From Candidatus Heimdallarchaeota archaeon (GTDB lineage Archaea > Asgardarchaeota > Heimdallarchaeia > Heimdallarchaeales > Kariarchaeaceae), in the NCBI GenBank assembly GCA_015523565.1, contig WAKA01000061.1:1-34640 (forward strand): 34,640 nucleotides of DNA. Reading direction: 5' to 3'. Position numbers and translations under genes: made by a program. A model generated the notes under the pieces. The model was given only the letters and a program-made list of their open reading frames with translations, was not told the origin of the DNA and did not search any database. Positions 9,729-18,476 of the stretch are shown piece after piece (position 1 is the stretch's first letter; every line of letters begins with the position of its first letter).

Positions 9729-10325
9729 CTATAGATCTTTGGTAAGCTCAGTTCCCGCTTCTTTACCTGATTTTGCAAGCTTGACTTCATCTGTAACAAT
9801 GGAGAGAAGTCTGTCCTTGATGTTCCACTTCTTTAAGTAGTGAACAGTGGAGGGATAAAGGTAGTTATCTATGGGCTCATCATTGATGATACCTTCCCTT
9901 ATGGATGTAGCAGAGAAATGCATCCTATCATAAATACCAGTGCCTTGGGTTTTCAACCCCGCTTCTTTGAAAAGATTGACCGTAAATGGATTGTTGCTGA
10001 ACATGATATCAAAAGGAGGAAGGATACGTTTCAAATGGAACACCCATAAAGCATTGTCCAAGATATCTTGAACTGGGATTATCCAGATCCTATCCAAAGG
10101 AATATTTGCGTCTTTTAAGGCTTCACGCACCATAATTAGGCGTTCCCCAGCTGTCAAAGGGTTTTTTCGGGTATGGCTGATTTGAGCGGCGGCAACTGCA
10201 ATCAGCAATTCATCAACTTTTTCCATGATTTCCCTTATCACCCTCACATGTCCACGGTGGATTGGTTGGAATCTTGCAATGAAAAGACCTCGCACAACGA
10301 CATTTCTCAGAAACGCATTTATCAT
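9729..10325 (-). CDS. nadM: nicotinamide-nucleotide adenylyltransferase (archaeal NadM)
   Basis: Nucleotidyltransferase of about 198 residues that makes NAD from NMN and ATP. The family signature is RGLFIARFQPIHRGHVRVI (HxGH here is H-R-G-H) near residue 12, followed by TAGERLIMVREAL and the FSATSIREGI (SxTxxR) motif near 140. A C-terminal tail of about 25 residues goes beyond the usual archaeal NadM. I chose ATG 10325: an earlier in-frame ATG at 10358 would lie upstream of the transcription start predicted from the TATA box at 10370-10377. The 3' end is 1 nt from the stop of mcmA1 on the other strand. Confidence 0.9.
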   Translation of the reverse strand: MINAFLRNVVVRGLFIARFQPIHRGHVRVIREIMEKVDELLIAVAAAQISHTRKNPLTAGERLIMVREALKDANIPLDRIWIIPVQDILDNALWVFHLKRILPPFDIMFSNNPFTVNLFKEAGLKTQGTGIYDRMHFSATSIREGIINDEPIDNYLYPSTVHYLKKWNIKDRLLSIVTDEVKLAKSGKEAGTELTKDL

Positions 10326-10369
10326 TTTCTGAAAGCATTGGATTTTTTCGTCGCGCATTGCTTCTAAAG

Positions 10370-10377
10370 TTTTAAAT
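10370..10377. promoter_or_regulatory. shared TATA box between nadM and the uL3 operon
   Basis: TTTTAAAT contains the palindrome TTTAAA and can be read as an archaeal TATA box on both strands. With the usual spacing of about 26 nt it predicts starts near 10347 (minus, 22 nt before nadM ATG 10325) and near 10400 (plus, about 50 nt before the uL3 start). It is the only convincing TATA-like element in this divergent gap. Confidence 0.45.
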
Positions 10378-10452
10378 GAAACAAGATGTCAATGAGATTG
10401 AAGACTATGCCTATGCAGAGTGCATTAGGCCTCTAGCTTCAGGTGATGCGGA

Positions 10453-11457
10453 ATTACAGCACGTAATAAGAATGCACCCCATAGAAGTAGTTTAGGATAT
10501 AGAAGATCTCGAGCAAGCAGTCACAAACCAAAAGTTCGGGGTTGGCCAGATTATGAAGGAGATCCCAAAATTTTGGCATTTCCAGGATTTAAGGCAGGAA
10601 TGACCAGAATTATTTACAAGGAGGACTCTCCAAAATCTCATGTTGCCAACATCGATAGAATTGCGGCAGTGACTGTAATTGAAACACCTCCAGTCATCCT
10701 TATGGGAATGAGAACCTATAAACAAACACCATATGGGTTGAAGATTTTGGCAGAAGCAAAATTACAAAGCCCATCCAAGCACATTAGACGCATTAAGGTC
10801 AAATTCCCAGATGAGGAGAAGTATAAAGAACAACTGGAGAATGTTGAGAAAACAGCAGACCAAGCCGTGCAGTTGAGAGCGATTGTTCACACCCAACCAG
10901 ATTTGACTGGAATTGGAACAAAGAAGCCCAGCATCTTTGAAATAAGAGTTGGTGCCAAATCAGTTTCTGAAGGAATTAATTGGCTTAAGGAAAAGATGGG
11001 AAAAGAGCTTCAAATTGAGGACTTTACAAAACCAGGACAATATGTCGATGTGATAGGCATTACAAAAGGTAAAGGCTTCCAAGGACCAGTTAAAAGGCAT
11101 GGCATTACCCTGTTACAACACAAATCCAAGCACACAAAAAGAGGAGTTGGATCAATTGCACCATGGACACCAGCAAGAGTCCAATGGGTATTACCTAGAT
11201 ATGGGCAATTAGGGTATTTCAGGAGAACAGAATACAACAAGAGAGTCATGATGGTAGGAACCAATCCAGATGAGATCAATCCGAAAGGGGATTTTGTCAA
11301 ATATGGAAAGGTCAAGAACAGATACGTTGTGTTGAAAGGTTCTGTACCAGGACCGAAAAAACGCATGGTCATGTTAAGAGATGGTATGAGAAATCAAAAC
11401 AAACTTATCAAGGAGCCACGGATCACATACGTATCCCTTGAATCACAAATGAGGTAA
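10453..11457 (+). CDS. rpl3: ribosomal protein uL3 (L3), apparent ATT start
   Basis: Large-subunit protein next to the peptidyl-transferase centre, 334 residues if translation begins at ATT 10453. The N-terminal region ARNKNAPHRSS...KVRGWP is the expected archaeal uL3 extension, and FPGFKAGMTRI is the classic first strand. The central motif is VDVIGITKGKGFQGPVKR. An in-frame TGA lies at 10444-10446, and between it and TTG 10573 there is no ATG, GTG or TTG. TTG 10573 would delete about 40 conserved residues. AGGTGA at 10441-10446 is 6 nt before the ATT. So either a rare ATT initiator is used or the draft carries a base error there. First gene of a uL3-uL4-uL23-uL2 operon. Confidence 0.9.
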   Translation: MTARNKNAPHRSSLGYRRSRASSHKPKVRGWPDYEGDPKILAFPGFKAGMTRIIYKEDSPKSHVANIDRIAAVTVIETPPVILMGMRTYKQTPYGLKILAEAKLQSPSKHIRRIKVKFPDEEKYKEQLENVEKTADQAVQLRAIVHTQPDLTGIGTKKPSIFEIRVGAKSVSEGINWLKEKMGKELQIEDFTKPGQYVDVIGITKGKGFQGPVKRHGITLLQHKSKHTKRGVGSIAPWTPARVQWVLPRYGQLGYFRRTEYNKRVMMVGTNPDEINPKGDFVKYGKVKNRYVVLKGSVPGPKKRMVMLRDGMRNQNKLIKEPRITYVSLESQMR

Positions 11458-11471
11458 GTTGGAGGTGAAAA

Positions 11472-12248
11472 ATGATGATTAGCGTATTAAATGTAAAGGG
11501 AAACAAAACCAAAAGAAAAATAGAGTTGCCACCTGTGTTCAATACAGATTACCGCCCTGATGTGATCCGACGTGCAGTACTTAGTGAACAAAGTAAGCAA
11601 AAACAACCACAGGGACGTTATCCACTTGCCGGAAGAATTGTTGCGGCATCATCCTTGGGTCCAGGAAGAGGAGCATCCAAGATTCCACGAACACATGGAA
11701 GTGGAACACCTTCTGCTGGAAGAGGGGCATTTGTTCACAGTGCGGTTGGAGGAAAAATGCTCTTTCCACCCACTCCCGAAAAAAAGATTGTAGAAAAGAT
11801 CAATAAAAAAGAGCATAAGCTTGCTTTAAAATCTGCAATTGCGGCAACAAAAGAAAGGAACTTTGTTGAGCAGAGAGGTCATAGAGTCAGTGAAAAAGTC
11901 CAATTCCCCATCATCATAGAGGATAAATTTACAGATGTTCAAAAAACAGCAGAAGTAAAAACTGTCCTTGAAAACCTTGGATTGGGAATGGATCTTGAAA
12001 GATGCAATGTCCGTAAAATCAGGGCAGGAAAAGGAAAAAGAAGAGGGCGAAAATACCGGAAAAAGGTAGGGCCCCTTATTGTCGTTGTTGAAGACTGTCC
12101 ACTTTTGAAGGCAGCAAAGAATATCCCTGGTGTGGAAGTAGTTGAACTTCGACATATGAAGGTTGAAAACTTGGCACCAGGAGGAGATCCAGCAAGGCTG
12201 ACCGTTTGGACAGAAAAGGCCATTGCCCAATTGAAGGATATGGAGTGA
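11472..12248 (+). CDS. rpl4: ribosomal protein uL4 (L4)
   Basis: Exit-tunnel protein of the large subunit, 258 residues, the usual archaeal length. The tunnel-facing loop region is clear: LGPGRGASKIPRTHGSG...GRGAFVHSAVGG, followed by ALKSAIAAT. RRGRKYRKKVGPLIVVVED is the archaeal/eukaryotic C-terminal segment. Strong GGAGGTGA (11461-11468) stands before ATG 11472. It sits 14 nt downstream of uL3. Confidence 0.96.
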   Translation: MMISVLNVKGNKTKRKIELPPVFNTDYRPDVIRRAVLSEQSKQKQPQGRYPLAGRIVAASSLGPGRGASKIPRTHGSGTPSAGRGAFVHSAVGGKMLFPPTPEKKIVEKINKKEHKLALKSAIAATKERNFVEQRGHRVSEKVQFPIIIEDKFTDVQKTAEVKTVLENLGLGMDLERCNVRKIRAGKGKRRGRKYRKKVGPLIVVVEDCPLLKAAKNIPGVEVVELRHMKVENLAPGGDPARLTVWTEKAIAQLKDME

Positions 12249-12253
12249 TAGAA

Positions 12254-12514
12254 ATGGAAAACCATGAAATAATAATCAGACCCGTCTTCTCTGAATCAAT
12301 TTTCGACTTGATTTACAAGGAGAACAAGATACTCTTTGAAGTCAACAAGAATGCAAATAAATTCCAGATAAAACGGGCGGTACAAGAATTATACAATGTC
12401 AAGGTTGTAAAGGTGAACACAATGATTACACCACGGGGAACCAAAAAAGCCATAGTTAAATTGGCTAAGGAATACCCTGCTGATGACTTGGCATCTGAGC
12501 TAAATCTATTCTAA
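12254..12514 (+). CDS. rpl23: ribosomal protein uL23 (L23)
   Basis: An 86-residue protein at the tunnel exit and docking site for SRP and other factors. Recognisable parts are the N-terminal IIIRPVFSESI, then ILFEVNKNANKFQIKRAVQELYNVKVVKVNT and the C-terminal GTKKAIVKLA. ATG 12254 is 5 nt after the uL4 stop and has GGAG within the uL4 end. The length matches archaeal uL23 (about 80-86). Confidence 0.96.
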   Translation: MENHEIIIRPVFSESIFDLIYKENKILFEVNKNANKFQIKRAVQELYNVKVVKVNTMITPRGTKKAIVKLAKEYPADDLASELNLF

Positions 12515-12526
12515 TGAGGTGAAAAA

Positions 12527-13270
12527 ATGGGTAAAAAAATTCTTGTTCAAAGGCGTGGCCGTGGTGGACCTGTTTTCAGGGCAGCAGGGCACAAACGAAT
12601 TGAACCAATCAAGTACAGGAAATTCTCTAGGGAAGAATTGTCATCAAAATTCACAGCTAGAGTTGTTTCTCTTCACCATGAACCAGGAAGAGGTGCACCC
12701 CTTGCAAAAATCCTTTTTTATGATGGTCAGTATAAATATGTCCTTCCTGCTGAAGGGCTTGCAGTTGGGGACACCATTGAATATGGAGCAACAGCAGAAA
12801 TTGCCCCAGGAAATGTTCTTCCTTTGAAATTCATGCCAGTCAGAACCCCAATTTTCAACATAGAACTGCGTGCAGGCGATGGAGGAAAATTGGTGAGGTC
12901 TGCTGGAGCAACCGCCACAGTTGATTCAATTACAGATAAATGGGTTTATGTCAAACTCCCCTCAGGGCGCATTAAAAAGTTCCCACCAGAGGCAAGAGCC
13001 ACAGTAGGCGTAGTTGCAGGGGGCGGCATCACTAAGAAACCCTTGATGAAGGCAGGCAATAAATACCATAAACTGAGGGCAAAGGGTCATAAATACCCAA
13101 GAGTAAGAGGCACTGCAATGAACCCAGTGAAACACCCACATGGTGGTGGTGCACACCAGTCCCCACCAAGATCAACCACCGTTTCACGTAATGCCCCACC
13201 AGGCAGAAAAGTGGGTCTTATTGCGGCCAGACGTACAGGTATTAAACGTGGTCGTCAAGCAAAGATGTAA
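12527..13270 (+). CDS. rpl2: ribosomal protein uL2 (L2)
   Basis: A 247-residue large-subunit protein needed for subunit joining and peptidyl transfer. It begins GKKILVQRRGRGGPVFRA as in archaeal uL2. The highly conserved C-terminal signature RGTAMNPVKHPHGGGAHQSP includes the functionally important His. GAGGTGA (12516-12522) precedes ATG 12527. It is the last gene of the short operon. The usual next genes (uS19, uL22, uS3) are absent and a convergent gene follows after 2 nt. Confidence 0.97.
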   Translation: MGKKILVQRRGRGGPVFRAAGHKRIEPIKYRKFSREELSSKFTARVVSLHHEPGRGAPLAKILFYDGQYKYVLPAEGLAVGDTIEYGATAEIAPGNVLPLKFMPVRTPIFNIELRAGDGGKLVRSAGATATVDSITDKWVYVKLPSGRIKKFPPEARATVGVVAGGGITKKPLMKAGNKYHKLRAKGHKYPRVRGTAMNPVKHPHGGGAHQSPPRSTTVSRNAPPGRKVGLIAARRTGIKRGRQAKM

Positions 13271-13272
13271 AA

Positions 13273-14088
13273 TCAATAAAAAACATTTGCAGATTTATCA
13301 AATTTAATTTTTTTTCGAAATTCAGGAAGAATAGGATTATCTTCTAAGTTTAGCCATTTTAAATTGGGAAATAGATCAGTCATGTTAGATGGAAGTTCCG
13401 TCAGTTCATTTCCTGACAAATCAAGCCTCTTTAAGCTAATCAGTTCTTTTCCAATGTTGATTGAGAATATGTTGTTCCCAGAAAGATTTAACTCAGTGAC
13501 AGTTAGAGGTAAATCATTGAAATCAAAGTGAGTAATCCTATTGTCACGAAGATTTAAGGTCTCAATCTCTACACCCTGAAAAAATCCATGAGGGATTTCC
13601 TGAATGCTATTGCTTGAAAGATCCAAAATTTTGAGGTCTAAAGTTGAAATAAGGTTGTGCCTTAATGAAACAAGGGAATTGCGATGGATGTCAAGCACCA
13701 ATAAATTTCGGAGGTGGTTAAAAGTGCCTTCCTCGATATCGTGAATTAGATTCTCATTGAGATAAAGACGTTCAAGATTCCTGTTGTTCCAAAACAGATT
13801 TTTTGGAATGTATTCAAGCCTATTTTTGGAAAGGTCTAATTCACGGAGGTTTGGCATTTTTGAAAAAAAGTTTTCTGGAATGGATTGCAGGTCATTTAAT
13901 GCCAAATGAAGTTTTTCAAGGTAGGGAAGTCTTAATTTGAGGGGTTGTGGAATTTCAACCATTCGCATTTCAGAAAGATAAAGCTCAACTATTCTTGTTT
14001 TACCTTGTATCTTTCTGGTCACTAATTGGTTCCTCGATATGCCTAATTTTTTATGCAATTCCTGGATTTGCGCGGTATCATCCATCAT
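13273..14088 (-). CDS. leucine-rich-repeat protein
   Basis: About 271 residues made almost entirely of LRRs of the type LxxLxLxxNxLxxIPxxxF. I can count about nine repeats from residue 30 on, for example LEKLHLALNDLQSIPENFF, LRELDLSKNRLEYIPKNLF and LKRLDLSGNELTELP, ending in a cap-like LKWLNLEDNPILPEF. There is no signal peptide or membrane helix if ATG 14088 is the start. ATG 14154, which overlaps the upstream gene, is possible and would add a more hydrophobic N-terminus. It is probably a cytoplasmic protein-protein interaction module with no known partner. Small LRR proteins of this sort are frequent in Asgard archaea (general knowledge). Confidence 0.85.
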   Translation of the reverse strand: MMDDTAQIQELHKKLGISRNQLVTRKIQGKTRIVELYLSEMRMVEIPQPLKLRLPYLEKLHLALNDLQSIPENFFSKMPNLRELDLSKNRLEYIPKNLFWNNRNLERLYLNENLIHDIEEGTFNHLRNLLVLDIHRNSLVSLRHNLISTLDLKILDLSSNSIQEIPHGFFQGVEIETLNLRDNRITHFDFNDLPLTVTELNLSGNNIFSINIGKELISLKRLDLSGNELTELPSNMTDLFPNLKWLNLEDNPILPEFRKKIKFDKSANVFY

Positions 14089-14137
14089 AGAATAAGTCGA
14101 GTACGTCACTAAAAAAGACGATGTTAAATCCAAAATT

Positions 14138-14476
14138 TCAATAAAATAACGCATCAAGTAAATCTCTTATAGAATTTCTTATTGCCTTGTTTGGTTCATG
14201 AATGTAAATCTGTTTGAGCTCGGCAATTTGTAATTTATGCGTTGGATTTATCCATTCACTGAGTTTCTCAATTGCATCCAATTTTTGTCCAATGGATTTT
14301 GACGTGATCAAAACTTGGATTAGATCCTCAACTAGAAATATCTGTAATAGATCTGCAAGTTCCATTTCCTCTCTGATTGCCTTAGATTTTTGTGCGGAAT
14401 TGGGCTGGTTCATGAGTGCAAGATTGAATTCATGGTCATTCATGTATTGGAACCTTGCTTCCAGATCGACTACCAT
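14138..14476 (-). CDS. hypothetical small helical protein (HEAT-like)
   Basis: About 112 residues starting at ATG 14476; ATG 14497 is an alternative that adds seven hydrophobic residues. The second half reads as two helical hairpins (LADLLQIFLVEDLIQVLI, then QKLDAIEKLSEWI and KAIRNSIRDLLDALF), which resembles HEAT/armadillo repeats. I recognise no specific family. It lies just upstream of the LRR gene on the same strand and is probably co-transcribed, so the two may act together. Confidence 0.5.
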   Translation of the reverse strand: MVVDLEARFQYMNDHEFNLALMNQPNSAQKSKAIREEMELADLLQIFLVEDLIQVLITSKSIGQKLDAIEKLSEWINPTHKLQIAELKQIYIHEPNKAIRNSIRDLLDALFY

Positions 14477-14497
14477 AAATAACAATTCAAGTTTCAC

Positions 14498-14652
14498 TTA
14501 ATAAAGCACTGAAGAGTACATTAAATGTGAAGAATAAAAAAAAGATGCACAGCAGATTAATTTTCACTATAAATTATAAGAATTAATGTGAGATTTTAAT
14601 TTTTATGCAAACCTAAAGTTCAATTTATCATCAAGAAGTTCAAATATGAATT
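14498..14652. other. AT-rich divergent intergenic gap
   Basis: Contains poly-A and TA-rich stretches (for example around 14566-14580 and 14600) that could serve as TATA elements for the genes diverging on either side. I see no RNA gene, repeat or conserved motif. Confidence 0.4.
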
Positions 14653-14952
14653 GTGGGGCATTTCAAGCTTCAAAAGTTGGAAGAGTTCTTGGACAGGAAT
14701 GAGACAATCCATGAAGTTGGAGAAATTGGCAATGAGGCATATCTATTTACAGAAAATAGGATATTTATTTATGACAAAGATGGGTGGATATATGAGTTTT
14801 ATCCAGAAGAAATCATAATGGAACCGTTGAGGATAAAAGGAAAAGAATATCTCCACATTGATTATTTGAAAAGTTATGATTATTTTTTCGAGGATTTGGG
14901 GAAAAAGGCAAAAGAACTATCAGAAAGATTCCAATATTATTTTGGAGGATAA
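14653..14952 (+). CDS. small hypothetical protein
   Basis: A 99-residue acidic and aromatic-rich protein beginning at GTG 14653, because an in-frame TGA at 14647 excludes an earlier start. The pattern of short strands (EAYLFTENRIFIYDKDGWIYEFYPEEIIMEPL) followed by a helix (DLGKKAKELSERFQYYF) suggests a small beta-rich, PH-like fold. No family is recognised. A TATA-like TTTTTAAATA follows it and belongs to the next gene. Confidence 0.55.
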   Translation: MGHFKLQKLEEFLDRNETIHEVGEIGNEAYLFTENRIFIYDKDGWIYEFYPEEIIMEPLRIKGKEYLHIDYLKSYDYFFEDLGKKAKELSERFQYYFGG

Positions 14953-14965
14953 ATTATTTCATGGA

Positions 14966-14975
14966 TTTTTAAATA
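14966..14975 (+). promoter_or_regulatory. TATA box of the P-type ATPase gene
   Basis: TTTTTAAATA is a good archaeal TATA box. It predicts a transcript start near 14997 and a leader of about 33 nt containing a purine-rich AAAAAGAGAGAGA stretch before ATG 15030. Confidence 0.5.
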
Positions 14976-15029
14976 AAATAACGTAAGTTCTCTCAATCCT
15001 TAAAAAGAGAGAGACCTGTTTGAATTTGG

Positions 15030-17930
15030 ATGGCCATTTCCGACCCGCATGCTTTAGCACTGCAAAATATTCTTACAGAATATGGGACAGACACTGAAAA
15101 AGGGCTTCTACTTAAAAAAGTTCGGGAATTGAGAGATAGATTCGGTAAGAACGAGGTGACAACTAAAACACCCAGCTTCTGGAAGATCTATTTAGCACCA
15201 CTGTTTGATATATTAATCACAATTTATCTGATCATGACAGGTATTTTGGTCATTTTGGCAATATGGTATCCACCCATTTTAGGACAAGTATTGTTTTGGC
15301 TATCCATAATAGCTTTTAACATGATTATCGCAGTGTTCCAGCAATACAGGGCTCAAAAAAAATTGGATGCATTAAAGGACTTGTCGCCACCAAAGGCAAC
15401 TGTAGTTCGTGAAGGAAATATTGCAGAAATAAGGGCAAGTCTGCTTGTACCAGGTGACCTAGTCAAACTTGATTTGGGAGACAGAATTCCCGCAGATATG
15501 AGAATCATTAAGTCATCATCACTGACAGTCAATGAGGCATCGTTGACAGGAGAAAGCAAGGCAGTCTCAAAAATGGAGGATGGATCAAAGCCTTTGCCAA
15601 AAGATACACCAATTGCAGAAAGGGCAAACATGCTTTATATGGGAACATTTGTTCAGACAGGAACAGCCACAGCAGTTGTCGTAAGTATAGGAAATGAAAC
15701 AGAACTTGGCAAGATCGCCAGTGAAATTTCAGAAATGCAGACTCTTGAAATCCCACTCAGAAGCAGGGTTAATGCAATTGCAAAGAAACTTGTTCTTGTC
15801 ATGCTCATTCTTTTTGTCGCATCTGTTTCTTTCAAAATCTATTTCAGAATCACCAATCAAATGGAGTTGACTCCAGAAGCAATAGCCCAAGATCTTGTTC
15901 AAAGTGTAATCACAGCCATGTCGGTAATGCCCATTAACATCCCCTTGCTGACAACCATTGTTCTTATCACGGGAGTTGTGAAAATGGCTTCAGAAAATGT
16001 GATAATAAAAGAACTCTCCGTGATTGAGACATTGGGAAGAACATCAGTCCTTTGTTCAGACAAGACGGGAACAATGACGACTTCAAAAATGACGGTTTCT
16101 AGGTTATGGGACACTGAAAATTACTACGCAGTAAAATTTGATGAAACAGGGGAAGTCTCCATTTTCATGATTGATGAAAGCATGAAAAGAGATGCCAGTG
16201 AACTTGAACAATTTGTTTTCAGCCAAATGAACCAAATCGGAAGGGACACGGCCATTGAACTTCTTTTAACTGCAACAACCCTAAATAACGATGCAACCTT
16301 AGTTATCGAGGACGTCTATGGGGAAAAAGGGTTAAGCCTTTGGGAAGCAGTAGGGAATGCCACTGACGCGGCCTTTTTGGTGCTTGCATATAGAACAACC
16401 CTTGATCAAAATTACATAAGACAAAGATATATCAAGATTAGGGAATATCCATTCAATTCCACTGTCAAAAGAATGACAAAGCTGTTCAAGGATACCGAAG
16501 AGGGAGACTACATGATTTTCTCAAAAGGCGCCGCAGAAGTCCTTTTACCACGTTGTACACATATTGGAAATGAGGGAGAGAATAAGGTCAGACCTTTTAA
16601 GGAAGGAGAAAAAGAGAAAATCCAGAAAGATATCGATAGCTTTGCAAATTTAGGGTATAGGGTTGTAGCAGTTGCATACCGTGCAATCACGTCATTTCCT
16701 GATTTTTCAGATGCAATTGAGGAAAGGGAGTGGATGGAAAACAATCTAACATTTATTGGATTTGCATGTCTTTTAGACCCTCCAAGACCAGGGGTGAAAG
16801 AAGCAGTAGCAAAGCTGGATCAGGCGGGCATATTTCCAATCATGATAACGGGGGATTCCCCAAAAACGGCATCAACAATTGCGGCACAGGTAGGAGTTTT
16901 GGATCCTGACGAAATTGTGATTGAAGGAAAAGACATCTTAAAACTATCAGATGAGGAATTTTTCAAAGTCTCTGTCTTTGCACGCGTTTCCCCCCAAGAC
17001 AAAAAACTTATTGTAGACAAATATCAAAAAAGGGGAGATGTTGTTGCCATGACAGGGGATGGAGTTAATGACTCCCTTGCCATAACAAGAGCGGATGCAG
17101 GAGTTGCAATGGGGATTACAGGAACAGAAGTGACCAAGGAAGCGGCAGATATTATCCTTGCAGATGATTCCTATGTCAGCCTTGTAAAAGGGGTAGAACA
17201 AGGAAGGGGATTGTTTGAAAAGATTCGAATGATAATTTTCTTTTTTATTGCCGTGAATATCGCAGAAGGTATCGTCTACTTTTCCACATCATTCATCCCA
17301 GGATTTGTCCTTCTTAACAATTTGCAACGTGCGTATATCTTTTCCATAATGCATGGCATTCCCCCTGTCGTGCTCATTTTTGATTCGATTGCAGAAGACA
17401 TTATGGAACTGAAGCCGAGACAGCATGACGCCATCATTAACAAACGCTTGTTTGGAGCAATGACTGTTTTTTTTGCCTCATTCTCTTTAGTTTTGCTTAC
17501 AGCATATTTTGGAAATTACTTCGGCATTATCCCTGTGACAGAGTATAATCTTTCAGGAATGGTGCCAAACCTAAACAGCTCTAAATTGAGCGCAATATCC
17601 TATGAACAGGCAAAGGCAAGAACCATGCTAATTACAGTGATATATCTTACAGAATCAATGTTTATCCTTTCAATCCGAAGAATTAACCAAAGCATAATCT
17701 ATAGCTTACGAAACAGTGACTTGTTTGTCATCTCTATGGTATTGTTTGGCCCATTGCTTCATGCAACCGTTATGTATACAAATTTTCAAAGGGCATTTCC
17801 AGCCATATCTGTAGAGATAATTCGTTTATCATTGACAGATTGGCTATTGGCACTGACACTTTCAGCAATACCCATCCTTATGCTTGAATTATATAAAACC
17901 ATAATGAGAAAAAGAAATAGACAATTCTGA
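15030..17930 (+). CDS. P-type cation-transporting ATPase, specificity unclear
   Basis: A 966-residue membrane pump with all catalytic parts: actuator TGES at 173-176, phosphorylation site DKTGT at 344-348, nucleotide-binding KGAAEVLLPRC, MITGDSP, and hinge TGDGVND at 675-681. Membrane helices are at about 53-80, 86-105, 251-272, 291-315 and at least four in the C-terminal third. Overall it is of the P2/P3 (Ca2+, H+) class with the N-terminal cation-ATPase domain. The M4 ion-site motif is PINIP (301-305), not the PEGLP of Ca2+ pumps. M6 reads HGIPPVVLIFDS, without the usual N-x-x-x-D. Ion specificity therefore cannot be assigned; a proton pump or a divergent Ca2+ pump are both possible. Confidence 0.88.
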   Translation: MAISDPHALALQNILTEYGTDTEKGLLLKKVRELRDRFGKNEVTTKTPSFWKIYLAPLFDILITIYLIMTGILVILAIWYPPILGQVLFWLSIIAFNMIIAVFQQYRAQKKLDALKDLSPPKATVVREGNIAEIRASLLVPGDLVKLDLGDRIPADMRIIKSSSLTVNEASLTGESKAVSKMEDGSKPLPKDTPIAERANMLYMGTFVQTGTATAVVVSIGNETELGKIASEISEMQTLEIPLRSRVNAIAKKLVLVMLILFVASVSFKIYFRITNQMELTPEAIAQDLVQSVITAMSVMPINIPLLTTIVLITGVVKMASENVIIKELSVIETLGRTSVLCSDKTGTMTTSKMTVSRLWDTENYYAVKFDETGEVSIFMIDESMKRDASELEQFVFSQMNQIGRDTAIELLLTATTLNNDATLVIEDVYGEKGLSLWEAVGNATDAAFLVLAYRTTLDQNYIRQRYIKIREYPFNSTVKRMTKLFKDTEEGDYMIFSKGAAEVLLPRCTHIGNEGENKVRPFKEGEKEKIQKDIDSFANLGYRVVAVAYRAITSFPDFSDAIEEREWMENNLTFIGFACLLDPPRPGVKEAVAKLDQAGIFPIMITGDSPKTASTIAAQVGVLDPDEIVIEGKDILKLSDEEFFKVSVFARVSPQDKKLIVDKYQKRGDVVAMTGDGVNDSLAITRADAGVAMGITGTEVTKEAADIILADDSYVSLVKGVEQGRGLFEKIRMIIFFFIAVNIAEGIVYFSTSFIPGFVLLNNLQRAYIFSIMHGIPPVVLIFDSIAEDIMELKPRQHDAIINKRLFGAMTVFFASFSLVLLTAYFGNYFGIIPVTEYNLSGMVPNLNSSKLSAISYEQAKARTMLITVIYLTESMFILSIRRINQSIIYSLRNSDLFVISMVLFGPLLHATVMYTNFQRAFPAISVEIIRLSLTDWLLALTLSAIPILMLELYKTIMRKRNRQF

Positions 17931-18011
17931 GATTTTAAATAAGCAAACAACAACAAGGATTTGTTGAAATCAGGATTGGAAAAATACCTTTTGAAAGAAC
18001 ATCCAAATTCA

Positions 18012-18476
18012 ATGAAGCCATTTAAAAAAGCAGTATTGGGAGGGACTTTTGATAGGCTACACAGTGCACATAAAAAACTTCTGGAAACAGCCGCATGCCT
18101 TGCACAGAATGTGTTCATTGGAATTGTTGGAGATGCACTTGGAAAAAAACTTTTTCCAAAAAAGAAACATAATGAGCTCATCCAACCCTTTAATGTTCGA
18201 AAAGAAAATGTGGAAAGTTTTATGAAAAAATTCAGGTGTAACGTTGAAATCGGTGAGCTTAAAGACCCATGGGGACCTGCACCTTATGATGAAAATGCAG
18301 ATCTGATTGTAGTGTCAGAGGAAACAAAACCTGCTGCAGAAAAGATCAACGAAATGAGAAAGGAAAATAATTTACCACCACTTCATATATATGTCATTGA
18401 ATGGATAATTGACAGGGATGGAAAGCCTATTTCGTCTACAAAGCTTCGGGAGAAAGAGGCTAAATCCTCCTCTTGA
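18012..18476 (+). CDS. coaD: phosphopantetheine adenylyltransferase (archaeal CoaD/PPAT)
   Basis: About 154 residues, the usual size of archaeal PPAT, which makes dephospho-CoA from 4'-phosphopantetheine and ATP. It begins MKPFKKAVLGGTFDRLHSAHKK with the nucleotidyltransferase motif (H-x-x-H; the Gly usually found in HxGH is Ala), and ends with the ISSTKLR version of ISSTxIR. ATG 18012 fits the family start; TTG 17961 would add 17 residues without support. The last 17 bp overlap the convergent methylase gene. Confidence 0.9.
   Translation: MKPFKKAVLGGTFDRLHSAHKKLLETAACLAQNVFIGIVGDALGKKLFPKKKHNELIQPFNVRKENVESFMKKFRCNVEIGELKDPWGPAPYDENADLIVVSEETKPAAEKINEMRKENNLPPLHIYVIEWIIDRDGKPISSTKLREKEAKSSS

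Noticed and set aside
10326-10358. ATG 10358 as the nadM start
   Set aside because: It lies upstream of the transcript start predicted from the TATA element, and archaeal NadM proteins begin close to the nucleotide-binding motif.
10573-10575. TTG 10573 as the uL3 start
   Set aside because: It would remove about 40 conserved uL3 residues that are clearly encoded upstream in frame.
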